A stretch of 64,000 nt of DNA from Knufia peltigerae (GCA_030247855.1 JAPDRN010000015.1:248001-312000); one strand, 5' to 3'. Positions 1 through 10,892 are shown, counted from the first letter of the stretch. Numbers and translations: made by a program. The notes: a model not told the origin generated them from the sequence alone.

Positions 1-225
1 GCAAAGGCAAACAGAGAGAGAAGGGGAGACGTGCAGAAACCTTTCCGATCTTCCTGATTCGTCAAACGCAATGGTACATGGCGGCTTTCGGGAAATCAAG
101 ACAGATTGTCACGATTCTGCATAGTCTTCGCGCGCGCACGTAGCAACGCACTGCTATTAATTTGTAATTCGGTGTCATTTTATCGACCTTACTCAGCTCA
201 AGGGCAATCCTATTTGTCTAATGCG
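1..225. other. Intergenic left edge
   Basis: No reading frame or RNA gene that I can support. This is probably the 3' flank of the SDR gene and whatever lies left of the window. Confidence 0.5.
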
Positions 226-1123
226 CTAACCAGTCTGAGGCCATCCACCATTCACAGCAAGAACCTGGCCGGTAATATAACTTGATTTCTCACTGAGGAA
301 GAAGATCGCGGCATCTGCCAGCTCGCTCGCCTCACCCCAGCGCTTCAGAGGAACTTGAAGGCGCGCCCAGTCCATGACGTCTCCTCGGGTTTGGTCGCCG
401 TAGACATCTGGATTCTTGTCGTCTTTCCCATCCGGCATCTGAACCTGAGCAAGAGGAGTGTTGGTTGCGCCAGGGGCAACCATATTGGCTCGGACACCAT
501 AAGCTGCCCAGTCGAATGCCCAGGTTCGGGTGAGACCTAGAACAGCGTGCTTCGCAGCCGTGTAAACAGCACACTGGGGAAACCCGACCAAGGCAGCACT
601 GGACCCGAAGGTGACGATGTTGAACTTGGTCTCCTGCACAGGAGCATTTTCGGCCTCAGGTTGAACATTTTCACGAATCCTCGCCAAAAACTCTGTTGTC
701 GCGTAATAGCATCCGGCGGTATTGATGGCGAATGTCTTCTCGTAAACGCTATCGCTCTCGATGAGACGGCCGGCATCATCACACGGTGCTGCACCGGCGG
801 TGTTGACGAGACCATAGACATCCGGGGTGAGTTCGTAAATATTCTTAAACGTAGCTGCCACCTTTTCACGGGATGTAATATCGACAGGGATGTGCTTGTA
901 CAGCTTGCCACTAGTAGGGTAATTTGCATGGTTCTTTGCCAGTGGCTGAATATCAATAATGTGTACCGTAGCACCGTGAGCTAGGAGTTTCGAAACGATG
1001 GAGTGACCTTGAGGAATGCTTCTTTTAGCCTCCAGTCCCTAGTTCTAATGGTTGTTGTAACGCACCCATTCCCGACGAGCCGCCAGTGACGACAATCGTC
1101 TTAGTTCCCAGCCACTCAGTCAT
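226..1123 (-). CDS. Short-chain dehydrogenase/reductase (SDR)
   Basis: NAD(P)-dependent oxidoreductase of the classical SDR family, predicted cytosolic, 279 aa. Exon 1 is 1123-1066 and exon 2 is 1007-226. The 58-bp intron (1065-1008, GTGCGT..CAAG) falls inside the cofactor loop, and splicing restores VTGGSSGMG (residues 12-20), the TGxxxGxG Rossmann motif. NTAG lies at about 88-91, the catalytic Ser at about 155, and Tyr168-x3-Lys172 (YTAAK) completes the active site. The C-terminal half (VAPGATNTPLA, ITGQVLAVNGG) resembles bacterial 3-alpha-hydroxysteroid and coniferyl-alcohol dehydrogenase types, so a steroid, terpene or aromatic alcohol substrate is possible, but specificity cannot be read from sequence. 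The start ATG at 1123 is the only one that supplies the glycine motif. Confidence 0.85.
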
Positions 1124-1694
1124 GATTGTCCCAATTTCTTTTAACTGCCTCAATGAATCCAAAGCGTAGTCTTTGCAACTTTAGAGATCTCGAAAGTCTT
1201 CCTGGCTCGATAATTTCGAGGCTCGAGGTTATTGACTCTTTTACAGTTTCTCGATACCACACCCATATATCTCTCGTAATCGGTCGTTAGGTCAAGTGGA
1301 GAACGATATTCCTACTATAGCGGGACCGAAAAGTGGGTCCCCCAAACGTTCAATGGGGCCCCAGGTCTCTTAGGTCAAGGGCTTTTAGATAATACTGCCA
1401 GAGCTGCGCCACTGGCCATTAATCTTGTGTCGGAGGTGCTTCCTTTGGTTCGAACATCATGGAGACAGACGTAACTTGTCATGATGGCCAGCTAGGCGAA
1501 CTGCTTAGCCACGGAGAGGGGCTCTAGCAGGGGGGAAGATATAACAGTGTGATGTGCAGATGACATTCATGATTAAAAATGATCAAGGGTTGGAATACGC
1601 TCGAGTCTTTCAATGATTTAATAGACTGCTATGCTCATTCTCGAACTTGGATTGTGCTGGGAGCAACAACTACGTAGAGTCTGAAGGAACCAAA
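1124..1694. other. Intergenic region
   Basis: 571 bp between the SDR start and the end of the next minus-strand gene. It must hold the SDR promoter. No long frame, repeat or RNA gene seen. Confidence 0.5.
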
Positions 1695-2468
1695 CTAGTT
1701 TTGTAAACCGCGTTCAGCAGCTTCCAGAAGTACTTCAGCCACTTCTTCCGGGTGACTTATCATGGGAACATGATCTGAATGCACCTCTTTCGTGACCACC
1801 ACTGCACCCTTGCCTCGAGCTTGATCGACCAATTCTCGCTGAAGTTCGGGAGGAATGACCGGATCATCCGTACAGACAAGATATGTCGCGGGCACCTTGA
1901 GATAACCTGCATACGTCAAAGGGTCTTGAAAAGTCCTGGAACTGTGCTTTCGGAGACGACTCGCATATTCGGCCTTTTCATCAGGGCCGACATGAGCGAA
2001 GATGTACTCGGCATCGGTCCTTGGGTTCATTGCCAGGTAGTCTGTTGAAGTTTGCGTGTTGTCTGGCATTCGACCAGCCATGACCCTGTTGATGTAGTCG
2101 CCCTCGCCCAACATGAAGCTGGACAGGTATACGAGACCGACCAATGCACCTGGTTTGCCAGCAGCTTGTCTCTCAGCCTTACTGAGGCCGCGTGCTGCCT
2201 GAGTCCCTGGCAGCCCGCCGTAGGAATTCATAGCCAGCACAACCGATTTTCCTTGATCAGCCAACTTTTCAATGGTCTCCCGGATGGCGTCTGCATCTTC
2301 GTACATGGAAACGACAGCTCCCTCACCATCATTTGCAGATTTGAGCTCTGTCGGATGGGCGCGATGGCCTCGGGCTTCCAGTAAAGGGACTAACTTGTCG
2401 TAGTATGACGCGGGCGAGAAAGAGCCCGGAACTAAGACAAACGCAATGTTGGATGTAGATGTAGCCAT
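1695..2468 (-). CDS. Alpha/beta hydrolase (EstC-like esterase family)
   Basis: Single-exon alpha/beta hydrolase of 257 aa counted from ATG 2468. The frame stays open upstream to 2582, but that extension is low-complexity and the conserved fold begins right after ATG 2468 with the strand AFVLVPGSF, so the internal start is preferred. The nucleophile elbow is NSYGG (Ser82; G-x-S-x-G with Asn replacing the first Gly), the acid is in TDDPVIP, and the catalytic His is in SDHVPMISHPEEVAEVL. The substrate is unknown; relatives are small esterases or salicylate-esterase-like enzymes. It is divergent from the epoxide-hydrolase-like gene at 2692, with 223 bp of shared promoter. Confidence 0.8.
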   Translation of the reverse strand: MATSTSNIAFVLVPGSFSPASYYDKLVPLLEARGHRAHPTELKSANDGEGAVVSMYEDADAIRETIEKLADQGKSVVLAMNSYGGLPGTQAARGLSKAERQAAGKPGALVGLVYLSSFMLGEGDYINRVMAGRMPDNTQTSTDYLAMNPRTDAEYIFAHVGPDEKAEYASRLRKHSSRTFQDPLTYAGYLKVPATYLVCTDDPVIPPELQRELVDQARGKGAVVVTKEVHSDHVPMISHPEEVAEVLLEAAERGLQN

Positions 2469-2691
2469 GGTGGAATCCGAATAGGTGTGCTGAGGACCGA
2501 CAGACTGCTGAGCGAACATGAGCCCCTTTTGAAGTCTTTCCCCATCGGAACTCGAATTCGTGTTCGCCGCAATCATAGTCATACTTGTTGACTAACCACT
2601 CAGACATCGTTATTCCGCCAGATGACATAAATGGATCCTTCCCGGATATATCGCCGAACGTGCAAAACAATTCATTGCCCTTCATCAATCA

Positions 2692-3963
2692 TTGTCACTT
2701 CATTTACCAAGAGTGACTATGGGTTTTACTCACGATGGATCCACAGAGGAGCTCGCAGATCCAAGGCATCTACCCTCTCCGCCAGGCATTGAGGGACTCG
2801 GCATATCATCACGGTTCGTGGATACATCACCTCACAGCCTAGTGTTTCATATCTTGGAATGCGTTCCCAAGCACAAACAAAAGACTCCAAAGGGGCTGGT
2901 ATTGCTTGTCCACGGCTTCCCCGATGTCGCGTACTCATGGCGTAAGGTGTTGCCTCGTCTTGCAGCGGAAGGGTATCACGCTGTTGCATACGATACACGT
3001 GGTTTTGGTCGGACGTCCTCGGTGACTCCAATGAGCAGCGAGTCATTTCGCCCTGTCAATCTACTCTTGGATGCTCTGGCCCTGACTTCGGCGCTGGGAT
3101 ACGAGAGCGTCTCGTGTATCGTCGGGCATGACTTTGGCGCTGTGACAGCGACTCTTTGTGGCCTCGCTCGACCGGACGTTTTCAGATCTGTGGTTCTGAT
3201 GTCGCACCCAGTGAAAGGGCCCATGAACCTGCCCTACAAAACTTCTCCCTCATATGGCGACGTGCCTCAACCATCTAATGTTAGTGAAAAGAGGGACCTT
3301 CATGCTGCCCTGGCACAACTGGATCCTCCAAGGCAGCACTACCAACGGTACTACTGCTCTGCGTCTGCCAACGACGAGATGTCGAGTCCGGGAGGAGATG
3401 ACCTGCATACTTTTCTTCGCGGCTACTTCTATCTCAAGTCTGCCGATTGGAAGGGCAATCATCCAATTCGACTAAAGAGCAACACCGCTGAAGAACTGGC
3501 GGGGATGCCGTCCTACTACATCATGCCTCTGGGGAAGACAATGAGAGCGACGGTGGCCGATGCCATGAAGTCAGAGGACATTGCCATCGTCCAAATGCAA
3601 GCTGAAAAATGGCTGAACAATGAGGAACTATCGTACTATACGGCAGAATGGGAGCGAACAACATTTCGTGGTGGATTGAATTGGTACCGCCTGGTTACTG
3701 ACATCAATCTCCTGGCAGACTTCTTCGTCTGGTCACGATTGAATTTGTCAGTGCCCACAACTTTTGTGGCGGGCAATAAAGATTGGGGATCATTTCAGGA
3801 TCCTGGGGCTCTTGAACAGCTGGAGAAGGAGATCTTTGTCGAACCAGGGAAGTATAAAGGGACAATAATGATTGAGGAAGCAGGCCACTGGGTCAATCAA
3901 GAGCAACCCGAAAGGTGTGTTGACGCTATTCTCAAGTTCCTCAGCGATGCTGCGCCTGAATAG
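2692..3963 (+). CDS. Alpha/beta hydrolase, epoxide hydrolase-like
   Basis: 423 aa, single exon. HGFPDVAYSW (about residues 74-83) is the oxyanion-hole HGxP motif. GHDFGAV carries an Asp nucleophile at about residue 147, as in epoxide hydrolases and haloalkane dehalogenases rather than Ser esterases. The second acid is in AGNKDWGSFQDP and the His in EEAGHWVNQEQPERC (about 398). The predicted chemistry is hydrolysis of an epoxide or similar electrophile through an Asp-ester intermediate. The protein is longer than most soluble epoxide hydrolases (about 300-400 aa) because of an extended cap between about 170 and 340. A second ATG at 2719 is an equally good start. It shares a promoter with the hydrolase at 2468. 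Confidence 0.8.
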   Translation: MSLHLPRVTMGFTHDGSTEELADPRHLPSPPGIEGLGISSRFVDTSPHSLVFHILECVPKHKQKTPKGLVLLVHGFPDVAYSWRKVLPRLAAEGYHAVAYDTRGFGRTSSVTPMSSESFRPVNLLLDALALTSALGYESVSCIVGHDFGAVTATLCGLARPDVFRSVVLMSHPVKGPMNLPYKTSPSYGDVPQPSNVSEKRDLHAALAQLDPPRQHYQRYYCSASANDEMSSPGGDDLHTFLRGYFYLKSADWKGNHPIRLKSNTAEELAGMPSYYIMPLGKTMRATVADAMKSEDIAIVQMQAEKWLNNEELSYYTAEWERTTFRGGLNWYRLVTDINLLADFFVWSRLNLSVPTTFVAGNKDWGSFQDPGALEQLEKEIFVEPGKYKGTIMIEEAGHWVNQEQPERCVDAILKFLSDAAPE

Positions 3964-4164
3964 GAACCTGTAGACAACCTTCCAAGAGAGAGATAATCAA
4001 CAAAGAGTCCTTGAGATAGTTAATCGGTGCTTCTTGTTGAACTCGGAACACTAGCACAGAGGCCATCCAGAATAATCATTGTTTCAGGTAGAAATACTGT
4101 ATAAACACAAAGACAGCCAGCCAAAGAGAAACCCATTTCAACTAAGGGTATCATTAAACCTAAT

Positions 4165-7100
4165 CTACGCAGCTTCAAGCAAAGGATCCTCTTCAGCAGC
4201 AACGCTCACTTCTTCCTCGCCTTCTTCTCCGACTTCAGCTTCAACTTCTTCAGTGCGGTCTGTTGTGACCTTGCCCCCCAGAGCCTTCATCTTAGCCTGC
4301 GTCATTTCATAGACATATTGTCCCAAATGTTCCACGCCTTCCATCTCCGTGCCCTGGACATCGTCTTCCATTTGCCGCTTAGTCGGAAACATCTCGCCGG
4401 TGGTCAGGACAAGTTTATCCGGTCGCTGCATCAACAATTCCATTGCTGGCTTCATCTCATAGCATGTTTCGAACAGTTCCCGTCTGCCAAGTATGTACAG
4501 TCCCAATCTCGCGCGTGATAGTGCAACAGTAAGTCGGCGAATGTCCCGTAGATAACCGACAGACCGTGTTCGGGTCATTGACACAATCACATAGTCATTT
4601 TGTTCACCTTGGTATTTGTCCACAGTGGTAACGATTCGAGGCAGTCCAAAAAGCTTGTTGTTCTTACATCTGTGTTCGAGGACATCGCGAATCAAAGCTC
4701 GTTGGCCTGCGTAAGTGGTCAAAACTGTGATGCTGCGTGCTGGGTAGCCAAGTAGCCGCATGTATTGATACAAAGCAACTGTGTATTCGGCTTCTCCGAG
4801 ATTCTGGATGAAATGAGGTGTCGGCTCGCGCTCTCCCTGTCCTTGGTAGTCTGGAACGTCAATGAACTGAAAGTCGTACCGGAAACCTGCGTTGGCTCGA
4901 GCAAAATCAGGGTGGTTTAGCAAATGCGGCAAGTTGCCAAGGTCATCATAGCGCCATCTGAATAATTCTGCAATAGAGGGCCGACAACGACCTTGTTTGT
5001 CAAGATGTGTTGTAGGCACTCCCAAGCGCACGAAGCGGAGGAAGAGCGACTGTTCAAATTTCGCATACTGGCGTAGGGCTTGATTTTGAATGACGGGAGA
5101 ATTCTGGAGATGATCTCCAACGAGCATTATTCGTTTCAGAGGCAGCTCTCCGGACTTCAAGTCGGGGTCTTGCATTGCACAAGGGATGAATGATTCAATT
5201 TCCGTGATTTGAGCTGCTTCTTCCATGATCAATGTATCATAATGGAAACCAAGCTCTGCGATTTCTGACCTGCGTATGGCGGCATGAGTCGAGGTCATTG
5301 CGATAATTCGAGCTTCCTTCACCAGAAGGTGATTGGCCTGGTCACGACTATTGCGCAGAATTTCGAAAGGCCTGATCGACTCGAGCTCTGAAAAAATCTT
5401 GTTAATGTGGTGTTGACAGCCAGAGGCAATATCACGAGCCTCTTCAAAGGAGCAATCAGGTGGGAACAATGCTGGAACTGGAGCGTTTTTGAAGTAGTTG
5501 TAGAAAGGGAACGCCGCCAGAACATCTGCCACAGCTGCATCTGTTGCGTCAGCAGCATCCCAGAACCGCGCCCACGCAGGCTTGATAAAGACCTGATTAA
5601 AATACTCAGCAGTCTCACATGAACTGCCATGAGCTCCTTCAGCACCAATTGAAGCTGCCAGTCGGTTGATTTCGGCCAGATAGGACTGACGGTTCTCTAG
5701 GAAGGACTCGACGCGCCCATATTTGCTGTAGGAGGCTTCGGCCTCTAGCTCTTCCTCGCCATGACCCAGGCGTAGCAAATGCCGAGGGTCAATGTCAAGG
5801 GCAATAATCTTCTGGAAAAGCTGGTTGAGCGCCTGATTGCTGTGCGCGACAAGGAGGATGCGTTCTGATGGGAAGTTGTGGTACAAAAGATTAATAGTCT
5901 GGGTAGCCACATCTGTCTTGCCAGTCCCTGGTGGCCCAACTATGACCGTAAGGCCAGGTTGTACCCCCGATGCAATCGCTTCAACTTGTTTTGGGGTGAA
6001 GCGAACGGCATTCTTTTTGGCAATATCCATCGGATATGGTCCAGTATTTGGTGGTTTGTATGAAGACACTACGATTGTCGACGAGTCTTGTTCCATTTGC
6101 TCTCTGCGCCGTTTCTTTGGATTTGTAGGAGGGACATTAAACTCTTGTGGTGACGACTTAAGAACGTACGGGCCGTTGAAAGGCGCTTCGTATCCAGGGG
6201 CGGCTTCAATAACTTTTCCTTGGAAGCCCTCCGTAAGGTGTTCCCAGTCCAAGAAGGTATCCAGATAGTCGATCGAGTCAACCCTGTTGGGTAGGGCTTG
6301 GAGGGAAGCCTCTTTCGGATCACCGTAGCCAAGGTAAACTTCTTGAAGCCATGATGGCAGTGAAGTTTGAGCAGAAACGAGCTTTTGTATAGTTTCCAAC
6401 ACGGGTTTAAAGTTGTTCTCGCGGCCTTGCCTTCGAACAAGAACGTTCAAAGAGGCGATGATGTCTTTACCTCCCCGTGCAAGCCGACCCTTGTCTTTGA
6501 AATAAGCCGAAGCATCCAAGTCCAAGAGCAACCTTCTCCTTCGCGCTCTCGGAGCATCTCCATTCGACTTTTGCTCTCTTAAGGGTCTTCCGTTATCATC
6601 CAAAACTTGTACAACTTCGGCGGACCTCAAGGCCACGAATGGTCTTTGCTCTCCTTCTGAATCACCAGAATGGCCATTCGTAAGGGCACGAGTATCATCA
6701 GTAGGTTTGACTGCGAGCAGAAACACCACGTCATGAGGCCTCAAGCTGTCCCATTCTCTTCTCATCTGGTCCGTCAACCGACTGACATCTAGAATTGCCT
6801 CCGCTCGAACGAAGCTAGGTTTTAATTCACCGACTTTGGGTGCACCGACCTCGATTATGGCAGGGCTGTTGATGGGCAGAGCCATCCTTGAGAAACCTTC
6901 AAACATCGTGCTGGCTCGATCTCTGCTTGTTTTTGGCTTCATACGCTTGATGACGCTTTCCATGTCTTTTCGGATGCCGTAAAATGCTTCGGTTTGATAT
7001 AGCTGGAAAGATCTCCACATAAAGTCGCTTAGTGTTAGATACTGCAGATTCAATTTTGGGAAACCCAATGGTCGAGAGCCATCGTATTGTTCGTTCCTGA

Positions 7101-8403
7101 GTAATCTAGCGTCATACAATGAGCTTTCAGTTGGTAGAATTGAGAATTTAGTCACAACTTCCTGAAAATCTCGAGGTTTTGAAAACGATGACAAGAGAGT
7201 CTCAAGGAGGACAGCTCGGTTGGCCGAAATCGCGGCAGCCGTAGGATAAGCTGTTCGAAAACCAAGGTGCTGACAGAGGCTTTCCATCTCTGCGTCCGAG
7301 AGGGCGACAAAATGTGATTCTAAGTCGCTGCGATTGTCGATAGATCCATAATTTGAGAGAGCGAGGACTTTTAATTTATTCTCGAAATGCTGTAAAGCAA
7401 CACGTTGCAAGCGCGCTAATGCTTCATAGTGCGTCTTTCGAATCCCATCGTTTTCGGATTCGGAGTTACCCATATCGTCGACTGCAAAGCTCTGGAAATG
7501 ATCGAAGAGACTTACAAGATCTCGGAGTAGGGCAGCGTCGTCCCTCGCAATCAGTTTCGATGTTCTGATGACTGCCAAGGTATTGAGATCTCGTAGAAGC
7601 GGGTTCGTATAGCGTCTGGTAGGTAGCTGACTGACGAGGTCGACCAGAAACTCTAGAAACCGTTCGCAATAGATAATTTCTTGAGAAGTTGCCATCTTTG
7701 GGTTGTTCAGCCGACCAAAGAACGCGACCAGCATGGAATATAGCCATGCTCGATCGAACCGCAGCCGAGCCTGGGCTTCTTGGTCTGCGCCTTCGTAACG
7801 TCTTTGAGCGGCCTTCCAGGCCTTTTTCCTGCTTGAACTGGAATCCAATAGCTTGTTCCTTGCGGAATCGTTGTGTAGGTTATGCCATATCGAAACCGAA
7901 ACGAGTGGGGCGCATTCCTTGCGAACCTGGTCGGTTTCGAGCGACTGAAATGCACCGATGACAAAATTGAGGACGGACAAACGAGAAGAGACGTCTAGAG
8001 AGGAATCGAGATTGAGGGAAAGGATTCGACGGAACAACGCCGAGAAATCTTGAGGTCGCTCTGCGAAAAGAGCCCAGTCTTGCAAATTTGCTCGTTGTTT
8101 GACGTTGAAGAAGAAGGCGATGAGAATGACGTGGTGGTTCGAAGCATCCGTCGAGAAGGTCGGCCACAGGAATCTTTCGAGGATCTGGAGGCTTTCCAGA
8201 AGAGCGAGTGAGCGCAAGGAGAATGCCTCTTGTTGCAAGGGTTCCCAAATCGCGGTCGTGATCAGTTCTGGTTTTGCTTTGGTAGGCACTTTCTGCAGCC
8301 AGAGTTTCTGTGCCAACTCTTCCCAGCGATTTTCACCCACATCTTGGGCACTCGCAGTCACATCAGACGCGGGCGCCATGGCAGGCCGTAACTGGAGACC
8401 CAT
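4165..8403 (-). CDS. AQR: Intron-binding spliceosomal helicase aquarius (Cwf11)
   Basis: 1412 aa in one uninterrupted exon. Orthologue of aquarius/Cwf11, an SF1 (Upf1-like) RNA helicase of the intron-binding complex that contacts the intron upstream of the branch site in the spliceosome. The N-terminal half is the helical, ARM-like aquarius domain. The helicase core has Walker A GPPGTGKT at about residue 821, the EEAAQ (DEAD-equivalent) motif at about 1059, VGDHLQNSPVIQN at about 1095, QGRCRPS, and late motifs VDKYQGEQND and VALSRAR. The last ~60 residues are Glu-rich. Length matches the family (human AQR is just under 1500 aa). Start 8403 is used; ATG 8379 is also in frame. It is divergent from the THO subunit gene across 326 bp. 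Confidence 0.95.
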   Translation of the reverse strand: MGLQLRPAMAPASDVTASAQDVGENRWEELAQKLWLQKVPTKAKPELITTAIWEPLQQEAFSLRSLALLESLQILERFLWPTFSTDASNHHVILIAFFFNVKQRANLQDWALFAERPQDFSALFRRILSLNLDSSLDVSSRLSVLNFVIGAFQSLETDQVRKECAPLVSVSIWHNLHNDSARNKLLDSSSSRKKAWKAAQRRYEGADQEAQARLRFDRAWLYSMLVAFFGRLNNPKMATSQEIIYCERFLEFLVDLVSQLPTRRYTNPLLRDLNTLAVIRTSKLIARDDAALLRDLVSLFDHFQSFAVDDMGNSESENDGIRKTHYEALARLQRVALQHFENKLKVLALSNYGSIDNRSDLESHFVALSDAEMESLCQHLGFRTAYPTAAAISANRAVLLETLLSSFSKPRDFQEVVTKFSILPTESSLYDARLLRNEQYDGSRPLGFPKLNLQYLTLSDFMWRSFQLYQTEAFYGIRKDMESVIKRMKPKTSRDRASTMFEGFSRMALPINSPAIIEVGAPKVGELKPSFVRAEAILDVSRLTDQMRREWDSLRPHDVVFLLAVKPTDDTRALTNGHSGDSEGEQRPFVALRSAEVVQVLDDNGRPLREQKSNGDAPRARRRRLLLDLDASAYFKDKGRLARGGKDIIASLNVLVRRQGRENNFKPVLETIQKLVSAQTSLPSWLQEVYLGYGDPKEASLQALPNRVDSIDYLDTFLDWEHLTEGFQGKVIEAAPGYEAPFNGPYVLKSSPQEFNVPPTNPKKRRREQMEQDSSTIVVSSYKPPNTGPYPMDIAKKNAVRFTPKQVEAIASGVQPGLTVIVGPPGTGKTDVATQTINLLYHNFPSERILLVAHSNQALNQLFQKIIALDIDPRHLLRLGHGEEELEAEASYSKYGRVESFLENRQSYLAEINRLAASIGAEGAHGSSCETAEYFNQVFIKPAWARFWDAADATDAAVADVLAAFPFYNYFKNAPVPALFPPDCSFEEARDIASGCQHHINKIFSELESIRPFEILRNSRDQANHLLVKEARIIAMTSTHAAIRRSEIAELGFHYDTLIMEEAAQITEIESFIPCAMQDPDLKSGELPLKRIMLVGDHLQNSPVIQNQALRQYAKFEQSLFLRFVRLGVPTTHLDKQGRCRPSIAELFRWRYDDLGNLPHLLNHPDFARANAGFRYDFQFIDVPDYQGQGEREPTPHFIQNLGEAEYTVALYQYMRLLGYPARSITVLTTYAGQRALIRDVLEHRCKNNKLFGLPRIVTTVDKYQGEQNDYVIVSMTRTRSVGYLRDIRRLTVALSRARLGLYILGRRELFETCYEMKPAMELLMQRPDKLVLTTGEMFPTKRQMEDDVQGTEMEGVEHLGQYVYEMTQAKMKALGGKVTTDRTEEVEAEVGEEGEEEVSVAAEEDPLLEAA

Positions 8404-8729
8404 TGTCTTGTCTGTCGAGAGGGTTTCGAAAAGAAACTAAAATTTATTGAAGTGTATGGAGCCTTGTCGCTCGAAAATGATTCTCCGCAAACACCAAAAG
8501 AATTTCTCCGCAGCCTCGTCCTCGTAACCACATCTTTGACTCAGTTCTCTTTGCTAGAGCCTCTACCAGACGAGGACTTCTTCTCAGTTCGCTGAGACTC
8601 GTTGAACAAAGGTGCCGCGCAGACTACTTCGCACTCATATGTGGCGCCTTTCAACCAGCCTCGATGCGATACCGATAATACAACAGCCACCCCCTTCCTC
8701 CGTCCCGACCCTCCTCAGACTACACCAGT
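8404..8729. promoter_or_regulatory. Bidirectional promoter, AQR / THO subunit
   Basis: 326 bp separating two divergent start codons. It must carry both promoters and 5' leaders. No TATA box is evident. Confidence 0.5.
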
Positions 8730-10892
8730 ATGTCTTCAATCGACGTTCCCGTTGTCGGGCTGTACAGGCCTATCCTAGAGACATACATCCAGCAGCTTAG
8801 CTCCTCGCGCGAAGAAAGTGACTGCGACGCTCCAATCCTGGAATCAGACTGCGCCGAACTTCTTAGCGAACTGCGTTCAATTCGCACTCAGCAAGAGGAC
8901 TCCGCCAGCCCACAACTACACAATGCTGCATTGGAAACGGTCTTCCGCGATCTATTCATCGACGTCATAGCGAAGATAGACATCTCGGAGCCCGCGTTTT
9001 CCCAAATCTGGACCATGTTAGATATCACTACCATACTCTCAGACAACGAACTGTGCGATGCTGGCCTGGGTTTTTGGCTGGTTGAAGAGCTTCTCGACAG
9101 TCAAACAATCGATGGTTGTCGCAAGGTCTTTGACTACCTCGAGTCACGTCGTGAGCGTATCACAGCAAAACATTTCAAACAGAAGAGTTTGGTCATACTA
9201 CGCTGCTGCAATGAGCTCCTGCGTCGCCTCTCGCGGGCTGAGGATACTGTTTTCTGTGGGCGCGTCTTTATATTCCTATTTCAATCGTTCCCACTGGGCG
9301 ACAAATCCTCTGTCAACCTCCGCGGGGAATTCCATGTTGAAAATGTCACCACCTTTGACCCTGCGCCGAAGAAATCAGAAGATGCCATTCAACCTATGGA
9401 AATAGATACACAATCACCGCCTCAGCAGGGGACAGCTTCTGGCGCGGAGACTCCATCTTCCTCACTACATGAAGCGGATAAGTCTACGGCAAGGAGTACG
9501 CCTGTGCCCGCCAAAACGAAGATCGATCCCAAGGAAAAAGATCAGCCACCTCCAGACCTTGACACTCTCTATCCCAAGTTCTGGACACTTCAAACGCTCT
9601 TCTCCAGTCCGACGCGACTTTTTGATCCAGCCAACATGGCCACCTTCAAAGATGGTATTTCGAGCACGCTTTCCGTCTTCAGAAGCGTTGCCCATAGTTC
9701 CGCCGCGAGCACTGCCTCTACGGAAGTGAAACGCAACCTCAAACGTAAGCGCACATCGCCTGAAACCGATTCTTCTACAACGACTTCTACATTCAACCCG
9801 AAATATCTGACAAACCGCGACCTCTTCGACCTCGAAATCCACGATACCGCTTTCCGGCGCCATATCCTCGTCCAAGCCCTCATCTTGCTCGATTTCTTGC
9901 TTAGTCTCGCGCCCAGCGCGAAATCCAGGTTTGATGGTCTCACGAATAAGTCGGTCCTGTACTCTTACACCATCACCGAGGAAGATACCAAGTGGGCACA
10001 GTCAACACGTGCTTCTATTGTAGCGTATTTGCAGCAAGGGAACGGCAATGAGGGCAAGTTCTACTATCGCATGGTTGACACTGTTCTGTCCAGGGATAAG
10101 AACTGGGTGCGTTGGAAGGCAGAGAATTGTCCGCCGATCTCAAGGGATAGTGTCACCCCCCAGGCATACCTGGAGGCGAAGCAGACACTGACGAAAATTG
10201 CAAACAACGCGAAAGCCGCATTGCCGAACCCGCCAGGCGCAAGAGATCTCACTTTTCTGTCCAGGGTAGAGCCCCTGGAAGCTTTGAAGCGTCCCTCGCA
10301 GCGGCACAAAGTCCCAACGCTGGAAGAGTACTACAAGGAAATAGAGCGGGACGATCTGGATCTAGACTTCGCCGTGACGGACGAGGAGAAGAACGAACTC
10401 GAAGAGCGGAAAGCCGGTAAAGTCTGGCGAGCACTGAGGGCGAGCAAGAATCGTTTCGTCATGTGCGAGAAGGTGCAATACGGAGGGGATCTCAAGGCTC
10501 TGGTCGAGGACGACAAATTGGAGATGGAGGGCGAGGAAGAGAAGCCCACCGACGGTGAAGTGGAAGTCAAGGAAGAATCCACCGAGGACAAGACTGACGT
10601 ACGAGAAGAGTCTCGCGGCGACGATGAGGAAGGCAATGGTGAGCAGGGCAAAGTGGCACAAGCCGGAGAGGGCGCAGATGACGGAGGCGATGCTCAAGAA
10701 CCCAGCAATGCAGACGACGCCGGACAGAGAGACAAGGTAGATGAAGATGTAGGACCGTCGATAGAGACGGTTCAGGCAGCGGAATCTCCTCTTGGGGAGG
10801 ATACGGAGATGAAGGATCCGGAGGAGAATGAGGAGCAAGATACAGGGCGAGATGCTGGAGAAACTAATCCAGATAGCGCTGTTCGGTCCTAG
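8730..10892 (+). CDS. HPR1: THO complex subunit 1 (Hpr1/THOC1)
   Basis: 720 aa, single exon. Nuclear THO/TREX subunit that couples transcription elongation to mRNP assembly and export. The diagnostic THOC1 block is near residues 455-465, where WVRWKAENCPPISRD matches the family's W-x2-WK-x-n-CP signature, followed by a conserved helix-rich segment ending in LEEYYKEIERDDLD. There are Ser/Thr/Pro-rich insertions (residues about 225-280 and 325-350) containing basic KRKR stretches. From about residue 600 to the end the protein is an acidic Glu/Asp-rich low-complexity tail, common in fungal forms. Start 8730 follows a pyrimidine-rich leader. Confidence 0.9.
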   Translation: MSSIDVPVVGLYRPILETYIQQLSSSREESDCDAPILESDCAELLSELRSIRTQQEDSASPQLHNAALETVFRDLFIDVIAKIDISEPAFSQIWTMLDITTILSDNELCDAGLGFWLVEELLDSQTIDGCRKVFDYLESRRERITAKHFKQKSLVILRCCNELLRRLSRAEDTVFCGRVFIFLFQSFPLGDKSSVNLRGEFHVENVTTFDPAPKKSEDAIQPMEIDTQSPPQQGTASGAETPSSSLHEADKSTARSTPVPAKTKIDPKEKDQPPPDLDTLYPKFWTLQTLFSSPTRLFDPANMATFKDGISSTLSVFRSVAHSSAASTASTEVKRNLKRKRTSPETDSSTTTSTFNPKYLTNRDLFDLEIHDTAFRRHILVQALILLDFLLSLAPSAKSRFDGLTNKSVLYSYTITEEDTKWAQSTRASIVAYLQQGNGNEGKFYYRMVDTVLSRDKNWVRWKAENCPPISRDSVTPQAYLEAKQTLTKIANNAKAALPNPPGARDLTFLSRVEPLEALKRPSQRHKVPTLEEYYKEIERDDLDLDFAVTDEEKNELEERKAGKVWRALRASKNRFVMCEKVQYGGDLKALVEDDKLEMEGEEEKPTDGEVEVKEESTEDKTDVREESRGDDEEGNGEQGKVAQAGEGADDGGDAQEPSNADDAGQRDKVDEDVGPSIETVQAAESPLGEDTEMKDPEENEEQDTGRDAGETNPDSAVRS

